DNA of 64,000 bases, from contig JANREK010000038.1 of assembly GCA_030726065.1 (NCBI GenBank), positions 1 through 64,000 of the forward strand, given 5' to 3'. Origin of the DNA: Sediminibacterium sp. (lineage in GTDB: Bacteria > Bacteroidota > Bacteroidia > Chitinophagales > Chitinophagaceae). Of this stretch, positions 8,309-18,545 are shown piece by piece (the stretch's first letter is position 1; each line of letters starts with the position of its first letter). The position numbers were made by a program, and so were the translations under genes. The notes under the pieces were generated by a model. It searched no databases. It was given only the letters and a program-made list of their open reading frames with translations, and was not told where the DNA came from.

Positions 8309-9502
8309 ATGATCCCATTATATAGAAAGCAATTTAATGCGGAATTTAACGAAACTAAATATCAAGCATACCTCAATTATTTCAATGAATTATTTCCAAA
8401 TTCAGTTGATTTCAGAATTGCAGAAACCCCACTATTCCTCACAGCAGCATTTAAAAATCAATTACTTGAAGTGGGCGAATATGTATGTTCTCAAATTTTA
8501 GCTGCTGATTTTATAGCAAAGACAGAAAAATCCTTAGAAAATACAAGATGTACCCCCAATGAACAAGGCCTTCCCGAATGTATCGTGATAGATTTTGCGA
8601 TTGCCCATAATGCGCAAAACGAAATTGCACCTGCTTTAATTGAACTTCAAGGATTCCCGTCCATATTTGCATTTGAAGTACTTCAAGACGAGGCATTAAG
8701 AAATAGTTATAGTATACCCGAAAATTTGTCTCCCTATTTAAACGGCTACACAAAGGATCAATATCTAAGCCATTTATCTAGAATTATAAAAGGGGAAATG
8801 GGCGAACATACTGTGTTATTGGAGCTATTTCCAAAAGAACAAAAAACAAGAATTGATTTTTATTGTACCAATCAATATTTAGATATCCCAACTGTTTGTA
8901 TTACTGAAATTATTAAAAAAGGGAAGGAACTATTTTATGAAAGGGATGGGGTTGCGATTAAAATAAATCGAATATATAACCGCGTAGTAACTGATGAACT
9001 AAAAAATAAATCGGAGGAAATAAAGGAAAAAGCAGAATTTTTATACGCGGAACTTGATGTCAGCTGGGTTACCCACCCCAACCATTTTTTTAGAATAAGC
9101 AAATACCTACTCCCTTATTTACATCATGATGGTGTACCTAAAACACAATTTGTCGACCAAATAAAAAGTATTCCAACTAATTTAGAAAAATATATACTCA
9201 AGCCCTTATTTTCTTTTGCAGGCCAAGGAGTTATTATTGATGTTCAATCCTCCGATTTTGATACAATTTTAGATCCTGCAAACTGGATAATGCAAGAAAA
9301 AGTAAATTATGCGCCATGCGTTGCAACACCAGATGGTTTTGCAAAAGCAGAAATAAGACTATTTTACTTTTGGGATAAGCCCACACAAAAATACATAGCC
9401 ACCTTAAATTTATGCAGATTAAGTAAAGGTAAAATGATTGGTGTTAATTATAACCAAACTGCCACCTGGGTAGGTGGCAGTTTGGCCTATTTCGAAAAAT
9501 AA
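8309..9502 (+). CDS. ATP-grasp-like protein of unknown function
   Basis: LEKYILKPLFSFAGQGVIIDVQ...WIMQEKVNYAPC...AEIRLFYFW resembles ATP-grasp ligase motifs. The ATG at 8309 follows the upstream stop by 13 nt; the ORF-track TTG start at 8285 would overlap the upstream gene. Confidence 0.6.
   Translation: MIPLYRKQFNAEFNETKYQAYLNYFNELFPNSVDFRIAETPLFLTAAFKNQLLEVGEYVCSQILAADFIAKTEKSLENTRCTPNEQGLPECIVIDFAIAHNAQNEIAPALIELQGFPSIFAFEVLQDEALRNSYSIPENLSPYLNGYTKDQYLSHLSRIIKGEMGEHTVLLELFPKEQKTRIDFYCTNQYLDIPTVCITEIIKKGKELFYERDGVAIKINRIYNRVVTDELKNKSEEIKEKAEFLYAELDVSWVTHPNHFFRISKYLLPYLHHDGVPKTQFVDQIKSIPTNLEKYILKPLFSFAGQGVIIDVQSSDFDTILDPANWIMQEKVNYAPCVATPDGFAKAEIRLFYFWDKPTQKYIATLNLCRLSKGKMIGVNYNQTATWVGGSLAYFEK
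9454..9485. repeat. Perfect 14-bp inverted repeat with 4-nt loop at the 3' end of the ATP-grasp-like CDS
   Basis: CCAAACTGCCACCT-GGGT-AGGTGGCAGTTTGG. Confidence 0.85.
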
Positions 9503-9525
9503 ATTTTAAATACAATATCAATTAG

Positions 9526-10686
9526 CTATTCCTCCGCACTATTCTTTAGTTTCATTAATAAGGTATAGGCGTTTTTCAGAACGATGTCCTGACCTTTTAA
9601 ATTCGTTTTAATTTCAGTAAACCCATTCGTAGAAACGCCTAATTCGACTGCAACTAATTTATAAGTTTGATCCGGTTGTTTCACAAATACAAATGGTTTA
9701 TTTTCCCATTTCACGATTGATTCTTCTGTTAATGCATCCACTTTTGCATTATTTAAAGCAATTTCAGCATTGACATAAGTGCCAGGATATAAACGAACAT
9801 TCTCATTGACTAAATGACAATGCACATCAGTGGTTCTTTCTTCATTGATATTAGGGGTAATGACTGCCACATGTGCCACATATTCTTTTGATATATCGTT
9901 ATTGGTTGTAAATACCACTTCATTTCCTATTTTTAAGTTGGGCACATCATTTTCGTAAATAATTAATCTTACATGTAAATCACTTGGATCTACAATTTCG
10001 AATAACACATCCGTGGGCGTAACATACTTTCCAATATTAACATTCACCTTAGTCACATAGCCACTAATAGGTGCATTAAAATTGATTGACCTTGAAATAG
10101 TTGTTTCATTTAATTGGGTGGGATCAATTCCGATTAGTTTTAATTTTTCCTCTAATGATTTGACTAAATATTTTTGACTCTCGAAGTCGCTTTTAGCCAA
10201 TTGATATATTTTATCACTGGTGGATTTGGTCACATTTAAATCTCGCTGTCTAACAAAATCAGCATCTAAGTAGGCTAACCTACTTTTGGCTGTTAAATAA
10301 TCCTGTTGGATTTGAATGTAAATGGGGTCTTCAATCACAGCAAGTAAAGCCCCTTTTTTAACAAACATACCTGGAATTAAGTTCGTTTTTTTCAAGTACC
10401 CTCCCAATGGGATACTGATGGAAACTATATTACTTGGTGGTACGTCTATTAAGCCATTCACTTTTAAAACTTGGTGCATTTCCTTATTTTGGACCTGCCC
10501 AATAGATAAATTGGCTGTTTTTAATTGCTCCGCAGTTAAACGTACCACATTCAAAATAGCACTGTCCGGCTTCACTGAACTTGCTACTGCTTTTTGCTCC
10601 TCTTTTTTATTTGCAGTACATGCCAACATTAAACTAATCCCTGCAATGGCGAAAATTTGATTTGATTTCATAAATATATTTTTCAT
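9526..10686 (-). CDS. Efflux RND transporter periplasmic adaptor subunit (CusB/CzcB-like)
   Basis: Lipoprotein-like N-terminus (ISLMLACTANKKEEQ), lipoyl/barrel-sandwich segments (GGYLKKTNLIPGMFVKKGALLAVIEDP; FNAPISGYVTKVNVNIGKYVTPTDVLFEIVD). Confidence 0.9.
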   Translation of the reverse strand: MKNIFMKSNQIFAIAGISLMLACTANKKEEQKAVASSVKPDSAILNVVRLTAEQLKTANLSIGQVQNKEMHQVLKVNGLIDVPPSNIVSISIPLGGYLKKTNLIPGMFVKKGALLAVIEDPIYIQIQQDYLTAKSRLAYLDADFVRQRDLNVTKSTSDKIYQLAKSDFESQKYLVKSLEEKLKLIGIDPTQLNETTISRSINFNAPISGYVTKVNVNIGKYVTPTDVLFEIVDPSDLHVRLIIYENDVPNLKIGNEVVFTTNNDISKEYVAHVAVITPNINEERTTDVHCHLVNENVRLYPGTYVNAEIALNNAKVDALTEESIVKWENKPFVFVKQPDQTYKLVAVELGVSTNGFTEIKTNLKGQDIVLKNAYTLLMKLKNSAEE

Positions 10687-13600
10687 TATTTTGTAGCAGT
10701 TAATTTTTCTAATTCAATCGCATTTTCATTTAATTGTTGAATATAAATTAAATATTCACTTTTTATTTGAATTGCCTGATTTATAATCATCACCCATTCT
10801 AAATAAGTAATCTCCCCCGCATTTATTTTTCGACCTGCAGTTTCAATAAGGAGTGTAGCATTGGGCAACATGTTTTTTTGATAGGCAATGACTAATTTCT
10901 TATTTTGTAGATACGCATTTAGTAAATTTTTAAAATTTGAGCTTAATTGCTGCTGTAGGGCCAAGCTTTCTAATTTATTTTGCTCAATTTGAACTTTACT
11001 CGCAGCAATTTTTGATTTTTGGGCAGTTGAAAATATAGGAAGCGATAGTCCTAGATTGATTGCGCCAAATCGATGATTGCTTCCAAAATAAGATTCACTT
11101 CCTTGAGTTGTAGGCTGCCAGCCAATAATGGTGGATGAGTTATAACCCACATTGAAAGAAGGTTGCAACTTACCTTTTTCCAGCTTTTGTTGATTTTCAG
11201 CTAATACCACTTTTTGTTCACCCAATTGAACTAAGGGCGTTTGCCCTATAGCATATACATCGGGTAGCTGCGTCAACGAAATTTCTAATTTATCTGAAGC
11301 AGGCGTATAGCTATTGGTCCCATTTAATAAATAGTTAAACTCATTCAGATTGCTTTCAAAAGATAGCGAAAGTGTTTGTAGTTGATTTGAAATTTGTGTC
11401 AACTGACTTTCGGCAGTTACTTTTTCTAAAACATCAGCACCTCCAGCATTATAACGCTGATTCGCTTTAGTTACAAAAGTGCTATAAATACTATCTGCCT
11501 GCATAAGTAGTTGCTTCTTATTTTGCAATACCAATAGCTGGTAGAATTTATTCTTGACTAATGATTTTAATTCAATTTCATTCGTCAATTTACTTAATTC
11601 ACTCATCAACAGGTTTGATTTATTGATATCCCCCTGACTTTTGTATACACTAGGGAATTGGATATTTTGAGATATCAAAACTCGATTATCATTTTGAAAG
11701 CTATTGATTTTTCCATAACCAAAATCGAATAAGGTTTTATCAATATCTACATTACTCTTCCTTAATGCTTTATAATAATCCACATTCATATTAGATGCGC
11801 GTAAGGAAGTGTTATTCTTTAGTGCAGTATCTATTGCAGCACTAAGACTTATTTTATTTTGCGCAAAACTTGCTTGTCCAAATAATAACAAAATTAAAAT
11901 AGGGATAGCTGTATTTTTATTCATTGTCAAATATTTTGTTCCTTTTTCAAAAAGTAAATACATTATCGGTAGCACAAATAAAGTTAACATGGTTGAAATA
12001 ATTAAACCACCTATAACGACTGTTGCCAAAGGCTTTTGAACCTCACCTCCAGCACCAGTACTAATGGCCATTGGAATAAAACCAAGCGCGGGTACAAGCG
12101 CAGTCATTAATACAGCTCTTAATTTGGATGTAGTCGCATGAATTACAATACGTGTTATATCATGCCAGCCTTCGGATTTGAGCCTATTAAACTCTGTCAC
12201 TAGTAATATCCCATTCAATACCGCAACGCCAAATAATGCAATAAAACCAACCCCTGCGGAAATACTAAACGGCATACTTCTTGCCCATAACGCAAATATT
12301 CCTCCCATTGCCGACAAAGGTATTGCTGTATAAATAAGTAATCCCTGCTTGACTGAACCAAAGGCGAAATATAGCAACAAAAAAATCAAGAATAAGGCAA
12401 TAGGAACCACAATACTTAATCTGTCTTTTGCAGCAGTCATATTCTCAAAAGAACCACCATACACAATGGTGTAGCCTTTTTGCAAGTTAAGTTGTTGGCC
12501 AATTTTCGTTTGAAGTTCTTTGACAATGGTTTGTACATCACGCCCATTAATATTAAACCCAACAATGATACGACGCTTTGTATTTTCTCTTTGGATTTGA
12601 TTCACCCCTTCAATTTCTTCAATGTCTGCTACATAGGATAATGGAATTTGCATACCATTGGCTGTAGAGATATTTAAGTTCTGTATATCTGATACGCTTT
12701 TTCTTGTTTCACCACCAAGGCGAACCACCATATCAAATCTTTTTTCTTCTTCATATACCTGACCTGCAATTTGTCCGGCAAATGCACTATTCACCACCCA
12801 ATTCACCTCTTCTATATTTAAACCATACTTCGCCATTCCATCTCGATTATATTTAATCACCACCTGTGGCATACCTGTCACTTTTTCTTCATAAATATTA
12901 ACCGCACCATCCACCGTTTGAATAATACCATTTAATCGCGCTGCATAATGGGTGAGTGTATCTAAGTTTTCGCCAAATATTTTACAGACCACATCCTGTC
13001 TTGCCCCAGTCATTAATTCATTAAACCGCATTTGAACAGGGTATTGAAACCCAACAGTAATACCCGGAACCTGCTCCAAAACTTTTGTCATTTTGATACT
13101 TAATTCACTAAAGGTTTTAGCAGAAGTCCACTCATTTTTATCTTTCAAGATGATCATCATATCACCTGCTTCAAAAGGCATTGGATCGGCTGGAATTTCG
13201 GCACTACCAATTTTCGTGACTATTTTTTCTACTTCTGGAAAATTTTGAAGCAATAATTTAGTTGCCTTTTGCGTCGACGCAACGGTATTGTTCAAATTAC
13301 TTCCTGTTAACACCCTAGTTTCAACTGCAAAATCGCCTTCCTCTAACTGTGGTATAAATTCACCTCCCATATTCATCAACAAACTAACAGAAACGAAAAA
13401 TAATAGGACGGTTATGCCAATAACTGTCTTTGGAAATTTTAAGACCGTTTTTAAAAATGGCTGATACGCTCGTTCTAACCAGATCATTAGCCTATCCGTA
13501 ATATTTTTTTTGTGATTTAGTTTTTTATTTAAAAATAAAGCGGCCATCATAGGCACATAAGTAATTGATAATATAAATGCGCCGAAAATAGCAAAGGCAA

Positions 13601-15050
13601 TAGTGAATGCCATTGGCTTAAACATCTTTCCCTCAATTCCTTCCAGTGATAAAATTGGGATATATACAATTAAGATGATGATTTGACTAAACACAGCCGA
13701 CTTAATCATGGACCCTGTTGACTTGCCAACTTCTTCATCCATTTGACCTTGATCAATTCTTACAAGTGTCCTAAAATGTTTTGAATGTGCAAATCGGTAT
13801 AAAATTGCTTCTACAACAATGACAGAACCATCAACAATTAATCCAAAATCAATGGCACCTAATGACATTAAGTTCCCACCAACACCAAACATATTCATCA
13901 ATATAATAGCAAATAGCATTGACAATGGAATTACCGAAGAAACAATTAAACCAGCCCTTAAATTTCCTAGAAAAAATACAAGTACGAAAATTACAATTAA
14001 TGCACCTTCCATTAAATTAGTTTTTACTGTACTAATCGCATTGTTGACCATTTTGGTTCTATCCAAGAATGGTTCAATGACCACACCCTCTGGTAACATT
14101 TTTTGAATTTCAGCAATCTTGTCTTTGACCCTCTTCACTACCAAGGATGAATTTTCACCCTTTAACATCATCACTACTGCACCAGCCACTTCCCCTTCAT
14201 CATTATAGGTCATGGCACCGTAACGAATCGCTGCTCCTAATTGTACTTTGGCAATGTCTCTTATCAATAGCGGATTCCCATTAGACATTTGCTTAACTAC
14301 AATTTTTTCAATGTCATCAATATTAACAGTCAAGCCTTCGCTTCTTATATATAATACAGTAGGTCCTTTTTCAATATAAGCACCACCCGTATTTTGATTG
14401 TTTTTTTCTAAGGCAGAAAAGATATCAGAAATGGAAAGTCCATAGGATTTTAATTGATCCTGACGAACTGATATTTCATACTGCTTTAACTTACCGCCAA
14501 AACTTGCTACTTCAGCAACGCCAGGTGTACCCATCAATTGTCTTCTAACAATCCAGTCTTGAATTGTTCTTAACTCCATGGCATCAAACTTTGATTCATA
14601 CCCTTTTAATGGCCTAACTACGTATTGAAATATTTCACCCAATCCTGTTGATACGGGCGCTAATTCGGGTGTGCCTGTGCCAGGTGGAATATCCTGCTGT
14701 ACTTTTTGCAACTTTTCACTTATTTGTTGCCTTGCCCAGTAAATATCAATTTTATCTTCAAACACAATCGTAATCAATGAAAGCCCAAACCTTGAGAAGC
14801 TTCTTATTTGCTTCGTGCCAGGAATACTACTACAAGCTTGCTCAATAGGAAAAGTGACCAACCTTTCAATATCGGTTGCGCCAAGTGATGGCGATACTGT
14901 AATGACTTGTACTTGATTATCCGTGATATCTGGAACCGCATCTATAGGCAATTGTGTTACCTGATAGGCGCCCCATCCAATAAGCGAAACCACAAACAAT
15001 CCAACGATTAACTTATTCTTTATAGAATAGGTTATTATTTTATTTAACAT
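10686..15050 (-). CDS. CusA/CzcA-family heavy-metal RND efflux pump fused to a C-terminal TolC-like outer membrane factor
   Basis: N-terminal RND (IKNKLIVGLFVVSLIGWGAYQVTQLPIDAVPDITDNQVQV...GAIDFGLIVDGSVIVVEA...GVAVLNGILLVTEF), then internal MNKNTAIPILILLLFGQASFAQNKISLSAAIDTALKNN (from about 11924) and TolC-type coiled coils. Confidence 0.93.
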   Translation of the reverse strand: MLNKIITYSIKNKLIVGLFVVSLIGWGAYQVTQLPIDAVPDITDNQVQVITVSPSLGATDIERLVTFPIEQACSSIPGTKQIRSFSRFGLSLITIVFEDKIDIYWARQQISEKLQKVQQDIPPGTGTPELAPVSTGLGEIFQYVVRPLKGYESKFDAMELRTIQDWIVRRQLMGTPGVAEVASFGGKLKQYEISVRQDQLKSYGLSISDIFSALEKNNQNTGGAYIEKGPTVLYIRSEGLTVNIDDIEKIVVKQMSNGNPLLIRDIAKVQLGAAIRYGAMTYNDEGEVAGAVVMMLKGENSSLVVKRVKDKIAEIQKMLPEGVVIEPFLDRTKMVNNAISTVKTNLMEGALIVIFVLVFFLGNLRAGLIVSSVIPLSMLFAIILMNMFGVGGNLMSLGAIDFGLIVDGSVIVVEAILYRFAHSKHFRTLVRIDQGQMDEEVGKSTGSMIKSAVFSQIIILIVYIPILSLEGIEGKMFKPMAFTIAFAIFGAFILSITYVPMMAALFLNKKLNHKKNITDRLMIWLERAYQPFLKTVLKFPKTVIGITVLLFFVSVSLLMNMGGEFIPQLEEGDFAVETRVLTGSNLNNTVASTQKATKLLLQNFPEVEKIVTKIGSAEIPADPMPFEAGDMMIILKDKNEWTSAKTFSELSIKMTKVLEQVPGITVGFQYPVQMRFNELMTGARQDVVCKIFGENLDTLTHYAARLNGIIQTVDGAVNIYEEKVTGMPQVVIKYNRDGMAKYGLNIEEVNWVVNSAFAGQIAGQVYEEEKRFDMVVRLGGETRKSVSDIQNLNISTANGMQIPLSYVADIEEIEGVNQIQRENTKRRIIVGFNINGRDVQTIVKELQTKIGQQLNLQKGYTIVYGGSFENMTAAKDRLSIVVPIALFLIFLLLYFAFGSVKQGLLIYTAIPLSAMGGIFALWARSMPFSISAGVGFIALFGVAVLNGILLVTEFNRLKSEGWHDITRIVIHATTSKLRAVLMTALVPALGFIPMAISTGAGGEVQKPLATVVIGGLIISTMLTLFVLPIMYLLFEKGTKYLTMNKNTAIPILILLLFGQASFAQNKISLSAAIDTALKNNTSLRASNMNVDYYKALRKSNVDIDKTLFDFGYGKINSFQNDNRVLISQNIQFPSVYKSQGDINKSNLLMSELSKLTNEIELKSLVKNKFYQLLVLQNKKQLLMQADSIYSTFVTKANQRYNAGGADVLEKVTAESQLTQISNQLQTLSLSFESNLNEFNYLLNGTNSYTPASDKLEISLTQLPDVYAIGQTPLVQLGEQKVVLAENQQKLEKGKLQPSFNVGYNSSTIIGWQPTTQGSESYFGSNHRFGAINLGLSLPIFSTAQKSKIAASKVQIEQNKLESLALQQQLSSNFKNLLNAYLQNKKLVIAYQKNMLPNATLLIETAGRKINAGEITYLEWVMIINQAIQIKSEYLIYIQQLNENAIELEKLTATK

Positions 15051-15122
15051 AAATATTTCTTATTCAAATAGTAAAAGATAGCATAAATAAATTATGCAAA
15101 AAAAGAAAGATGGAAATAAAAC

Positions 15123-15506
15123 CTAAGCGCGGGGTGGCTGAAAAATATTATCTAATTTATTAGATGCATAATCTCGATCATTATACAATGGGTGTTCTTT
15201 TTGAGATGTAAACAACACAATAGGTTCAATAAATAATTTTGCAATAAAGTAACTATCAAAATTCAATAAGGAAACAGTTCTGTTAGATGATTTAAAAGGC
15301 AATTGCATATCCTGTTGATAATCTGAATCGTAAGTAGCTGTTGTGAAATAATGAATATCGATAAACTTAGAAAAAGTTAATTGTTGATTAAACTTTTGGT
15401 GTGTTTTATAATGTTCAAATAAAAAAGGCAATTTAAGCAACTGATACGCCTCAGTAGCCCCTAAAATATAGAGCGTAGTTAAAAATATAGTCGATGCTTT
15501 CCTCAC
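15123..15506 (-). CDS. Hypothetical protein (127 aa)
   Basis: ORF with N-terminal hydrophobic segment upstream of, and co-directional with, the metal efflux genes. Confidence 0.5.
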   Translation of the reverse strand: MRKASTIFLTTLYILGATEAYQLLKLPFLFEHYKTHQKFNQQLTFSKFIDIHYFTTATYDSDYQQDMQLPFKSSNRTVSLLNFDSYFIAKLFIEPIVLFTSQKEHPLYNDRDYASNKLDNIFQPPRA

Positions 15507-15634
15507 TTCCTAAAGTTAGCGAATTTTCCCAACTTTTAGACCCAAGTATTCTATAAATAACCAAATAGTATTGAGCTATTACCTATTGGTCAAAAGCAAT
15601 ACTATCATCGATTTATGTGCTGATGGGAACGAAA

Positions 15635-17650
15635 TTAATTGATGAAATTCCACCATATGCCCACCCTAAACCACAAACTATTGGTCGGGTAATTTTGAGC
15701 GGAGAAATTATAGGAAGGACCCAATTTTTCACTGGTGGGTATCAGTGTATTTAAGTTTTCCAATCGGATATACGCCTTTAATCTTTTGATCATGAAATGC
15801 AAAAAAGCATTAGCAATAGGGCGATTGGTTAACGTATAATTATTCTGTGTATAAAATTGTCCAGTAAAAGGCATATATCCATCTGCTTTATAAGATGTGT
15901 GATATATTAATTCTAATCCTGTAGATAAATTTAAATTTTTGTAGAAATTACCCTCGAACGCCAAGCGCTGCCTGGTTAATAATAATGGCACATGAATAGG
16001 GCTTGATTGATCAACCAATTGTACGTTTAATTGATTGTACCAGTTCCAATGTGATGATAACTTTAATTTTTGCTCGGCTTGAATCCGCAAATAACTGATG
16101 GCCCCTCCGTAAGTATTGGCTTGATAGCCATTGGAAAAGTAATTGTAATTATTGATCAACTGATAATTGACCTGAGCAAGCCATGCTGATTTATAATTAC
16201 CAATGACCCCCATTAAATCAATCGTATTTTCCTTTTTAATGCCTGTAAGTCCAATAATTGGGAATTGTGTACGACCCAATAAGTTAGCGGAGGGGGTTCG
16301 ATTGTAATTTTGAAAGGACAATTTCATATAATTCCCCTTTGTATTCAAAATTCTAGACAAATAAACTTTGGCTTCGTAATCACCAGAATGATAGCCATTG
16401 ATATATAACTTCCCTGAGGCCAACATATCCCAAAACTGATTTCTAGTTTTATTTTTATAAACCGCAAATGCATATAAATCATAATTACTCCATCCGGATT
16501 GATTAGGGAAGTTGGCAGTATAATTGATATAGCCAGTAGCTAGTTGTAAAAATTGATTACTATTGTTTTTTTGGGGATAGCTGATCAAACTAAATTCATC
16601 ATTCAACACTTTCCAATTATCTTGAAAAGTCATTTTCTTGCCAGCAGGAAGTGTAAAATTGAAATAGTCCTGATATCTTACCGAATCTGGATTTTGGTCG
16701 TTAAATAAGAATTGACTTGTCTTATACTTGATTTCATTTTGGAAACGTAATCTTGGATAAAACATATAAGTAGTAACCGTATCTTTTACAATGGAATCCT
16801 TTTGGCCCACATCATAGGTTTGCTTTAATAAAAATATATTGTCCTTGTAGGTAGTACCCGTTGAAATTGAAGTATTAAATGGGTTTTTAAAGGTCATGCC
16901 GCTCACACCCAATCTCGTATCTAATTCATAGGGATTGCCTAATGACAGACTATCTAATAAATCACTTTTGATCAATCCCCCATTTTCAGAAGAGGCCGCT
17001 TTGTTTGAAATCATGGTAAAGAAAGATTCATAGCGTTTTCTTTTGGATTGAAAATGCGCGGTCATGCGCATATTATTTACATTGGCACTTTGATTTTTTA
17101 CATTCCCGGGGGAATTACTAAATCGATAGTCAAAGGCAAAATTTAATTGCTGCTTTTTATTTTGCGTATGCTTAACTTCAATTAATTGTTCCCCCTTTCC
17201 GCCAATCAAATAACCTAACTCAGTAAAAGGCCTTGTGGTTTGATAAAAAGGAGTTTGTTCTAAAGTAAAATTATATACATCATATGCATGAAAGCCTAGG
17301 TCCAAACCCGCGTTTTGAATGTTATTAGTCAAATACGACTTGCTTGCTGCACCTAAATTTCCCAAATTATAATGTGTATAGGGCAATGGATAGTGTACAA
17401 AAAAATCATTGATACTGGTATCCATTTTTTTGATGTCATTGCTATTATACAACTTATAATAAATGGTAATTGAATCTGCATTTTTATCCCTTAACTGAAG
17501 TGAGTCATTCCCTTTTTTAGCAGCAGGTCTTCCCCCTGAAAATCCACCCATCATATCATTTGTGGCTTGTAAAACCTTTTGTGCTTTAACCTGAATCTGA
17601 AGGCTACAAAGGAGGATACTTAAAAAAATAATACGCTGCGTAAATGACAT
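15635..17650 (-). CDS. Putative porin / outer membrane beta-barrel protein
   Basis: Signal peptide (RIIFLSILLCSLQIQVKAQ), alternating aromatic beta strands, terminal SLWFRVGIWWNFIN. Confidence 0.75.
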   Translation of the reverse strand: MSFTQRIIFLSILLCSLQIQVKAQKVLQATNDMMGGFSGGRPAAKKGNDSLQLRDKNADSITIYYKLYNSNDIKKMDTSINDFFVHYPLPYTHYNLGNLGAASKSYLTNNIQNAGLDLGFHAYDVYNFTLEQTPFYQTTRPFTELGYLIGGKGEQLIEVKHTQNKKQQLNFAFDYRFSNSPGNVKNQSANVNNMRMTAHFQSKRKRYESFFTMISNKAASSENGGLIKSDLLDSLSLGNPYELDTRLGVSGMTFKNPFNTSISTGTTYKDNIFLLKQTYDVGQKDSIVKDTVTTYMFYPRLRFQNEIKYKTSQFLFNDQNPDSVRYQDYFNFTLPAGKKMTFQDNWKVLNDEFSLISYPQKNNSNQFLQLATGYINYTANFPNQSGWSNYDLYAFAVYKNKTRNQFWDMLASGKLYINGYHSGDYEAKVYLSRILNTKGNYMKLSFQNYNRTPSANLLGRTQFPIIGLTGIKKENTIDLMGVIGNYKSAWLAQVNYQLINNYNYFSNGYQANTYGGAISYLRIQAEQKLKLSSHWNWYNQLNVQLVDQSSPIHVPLLLTRQRLAFEGNFYKNLNLSTGLELIYHTSYKADGYMPFTGQFYTQNNYTLTNRPIANAFLHFMIKRLKAYIRLENLNTLIPTSEKLGPSYNFSAQNYPTNSLWFRVGIWWNFIN

Positions 17651-17663
17651 GCGAAATATTGAA

Positions 17664-18488
17664 TTAGGAAATGTGTTTAACTAAATCACTAATAATAAGT
17701 GTCAACTTTGGCTCCGCGGCATTGGCTGCTTCTAATACTTCAGCATGTGTTATCACATTATTATCTTCACGAATTCCTAAATCAGTCACGACGCTTATCG
17801 CAAAAACTTTCATGCCACAATGAACTGCTGCAATATTTTCTTGCACTGTACTCATTCCAACCACATCGCCACCCACTGCTTTAATTAATTTATATTCGGC
17901 TCTTGTTTCAAAAGTAGGACCAGTCACGCCAACATATACCCCCTCATGTACTTTAATTTGATGCTTCGCGGCAATTGCTTTTGCTTGATCAATAAAACTT
18001 TGCGCGTAAGGCTCACTCATATCTGGGAATCGGGTACCTAAGTCTGATTCGTTTTTGCCAATCAGTGGATTAATGGAGAATAAACTGATGTGATCTTTAA
18101 TAATCATCAAATCGCCCACTTCATAATCAATATTAACCCCTCCTGCCGCATTGGATAAAATTAAATTTTCAACGCCTAATAATTTTAAGACACGCACTGG
18201 ATAAGCAACTTGTTCCGGAGAGTAGCCTTCATAAAAATGGAACCTACCTTCCATCACCCAAACCTTCACCCCATTTAAAGTGCCTAAAATTAATCGGCCT
18301 TTGTGACCTTCCACTGTACTCACTGGGAAATGAGGTATCTGGGTATATTGTATTTCAAATTCTACTTGAATTTGGGTTGCTAAATTTCCTAATCCACTTC
18401 CCAAGATAATCGCTGTATGAGCGCTATCTTTTATTTTTGATTGAATAAAGGACGAGGTTTCATTTAATTGGGTCATTAATGGCGTCAT
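17664..18488 (-). CDS. Purine-nucleoside phosphorylase
   Basis: TAIILGSGLGNLA, VEGHKGRLILGTLNGVKVWVMEGRFHFYEGYS, LILSNAAGGVN, GPTFETRAEYKLIKAVGGDVVGMSTVQE. Confidence 0.95.
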   Translation of the reverse strand: MTPLMTQLNETSSFIQSKIKDSAHTAIILGSGLGNLATQIQVEFEIQYTQIPHFPVSTVEGHKGRLILGTLNGVKVWVMEGRFHFYEGYSPEQVAYPVRVLKLLGVENLILSNAAGGVNIDYEVGDLMIIKDHISLFSINPLIGKNESDLGTRFPDMSEPYAQSFIDQAKAIAAKHQIKVHEGVYVGVTGPTFETRAEYKLIKAVGGDVVGMSTVQENIAAVHCGMKVFAISVVTDLGIREDNNVITHAEVLEAANAAEPKLTLIISDLVKHIS

Positions 18489-18545
18489 ATTTTCCTATTA
18501 TATTAGGCACAAATATAACAAACACTCACTGATTATACCCCAATA

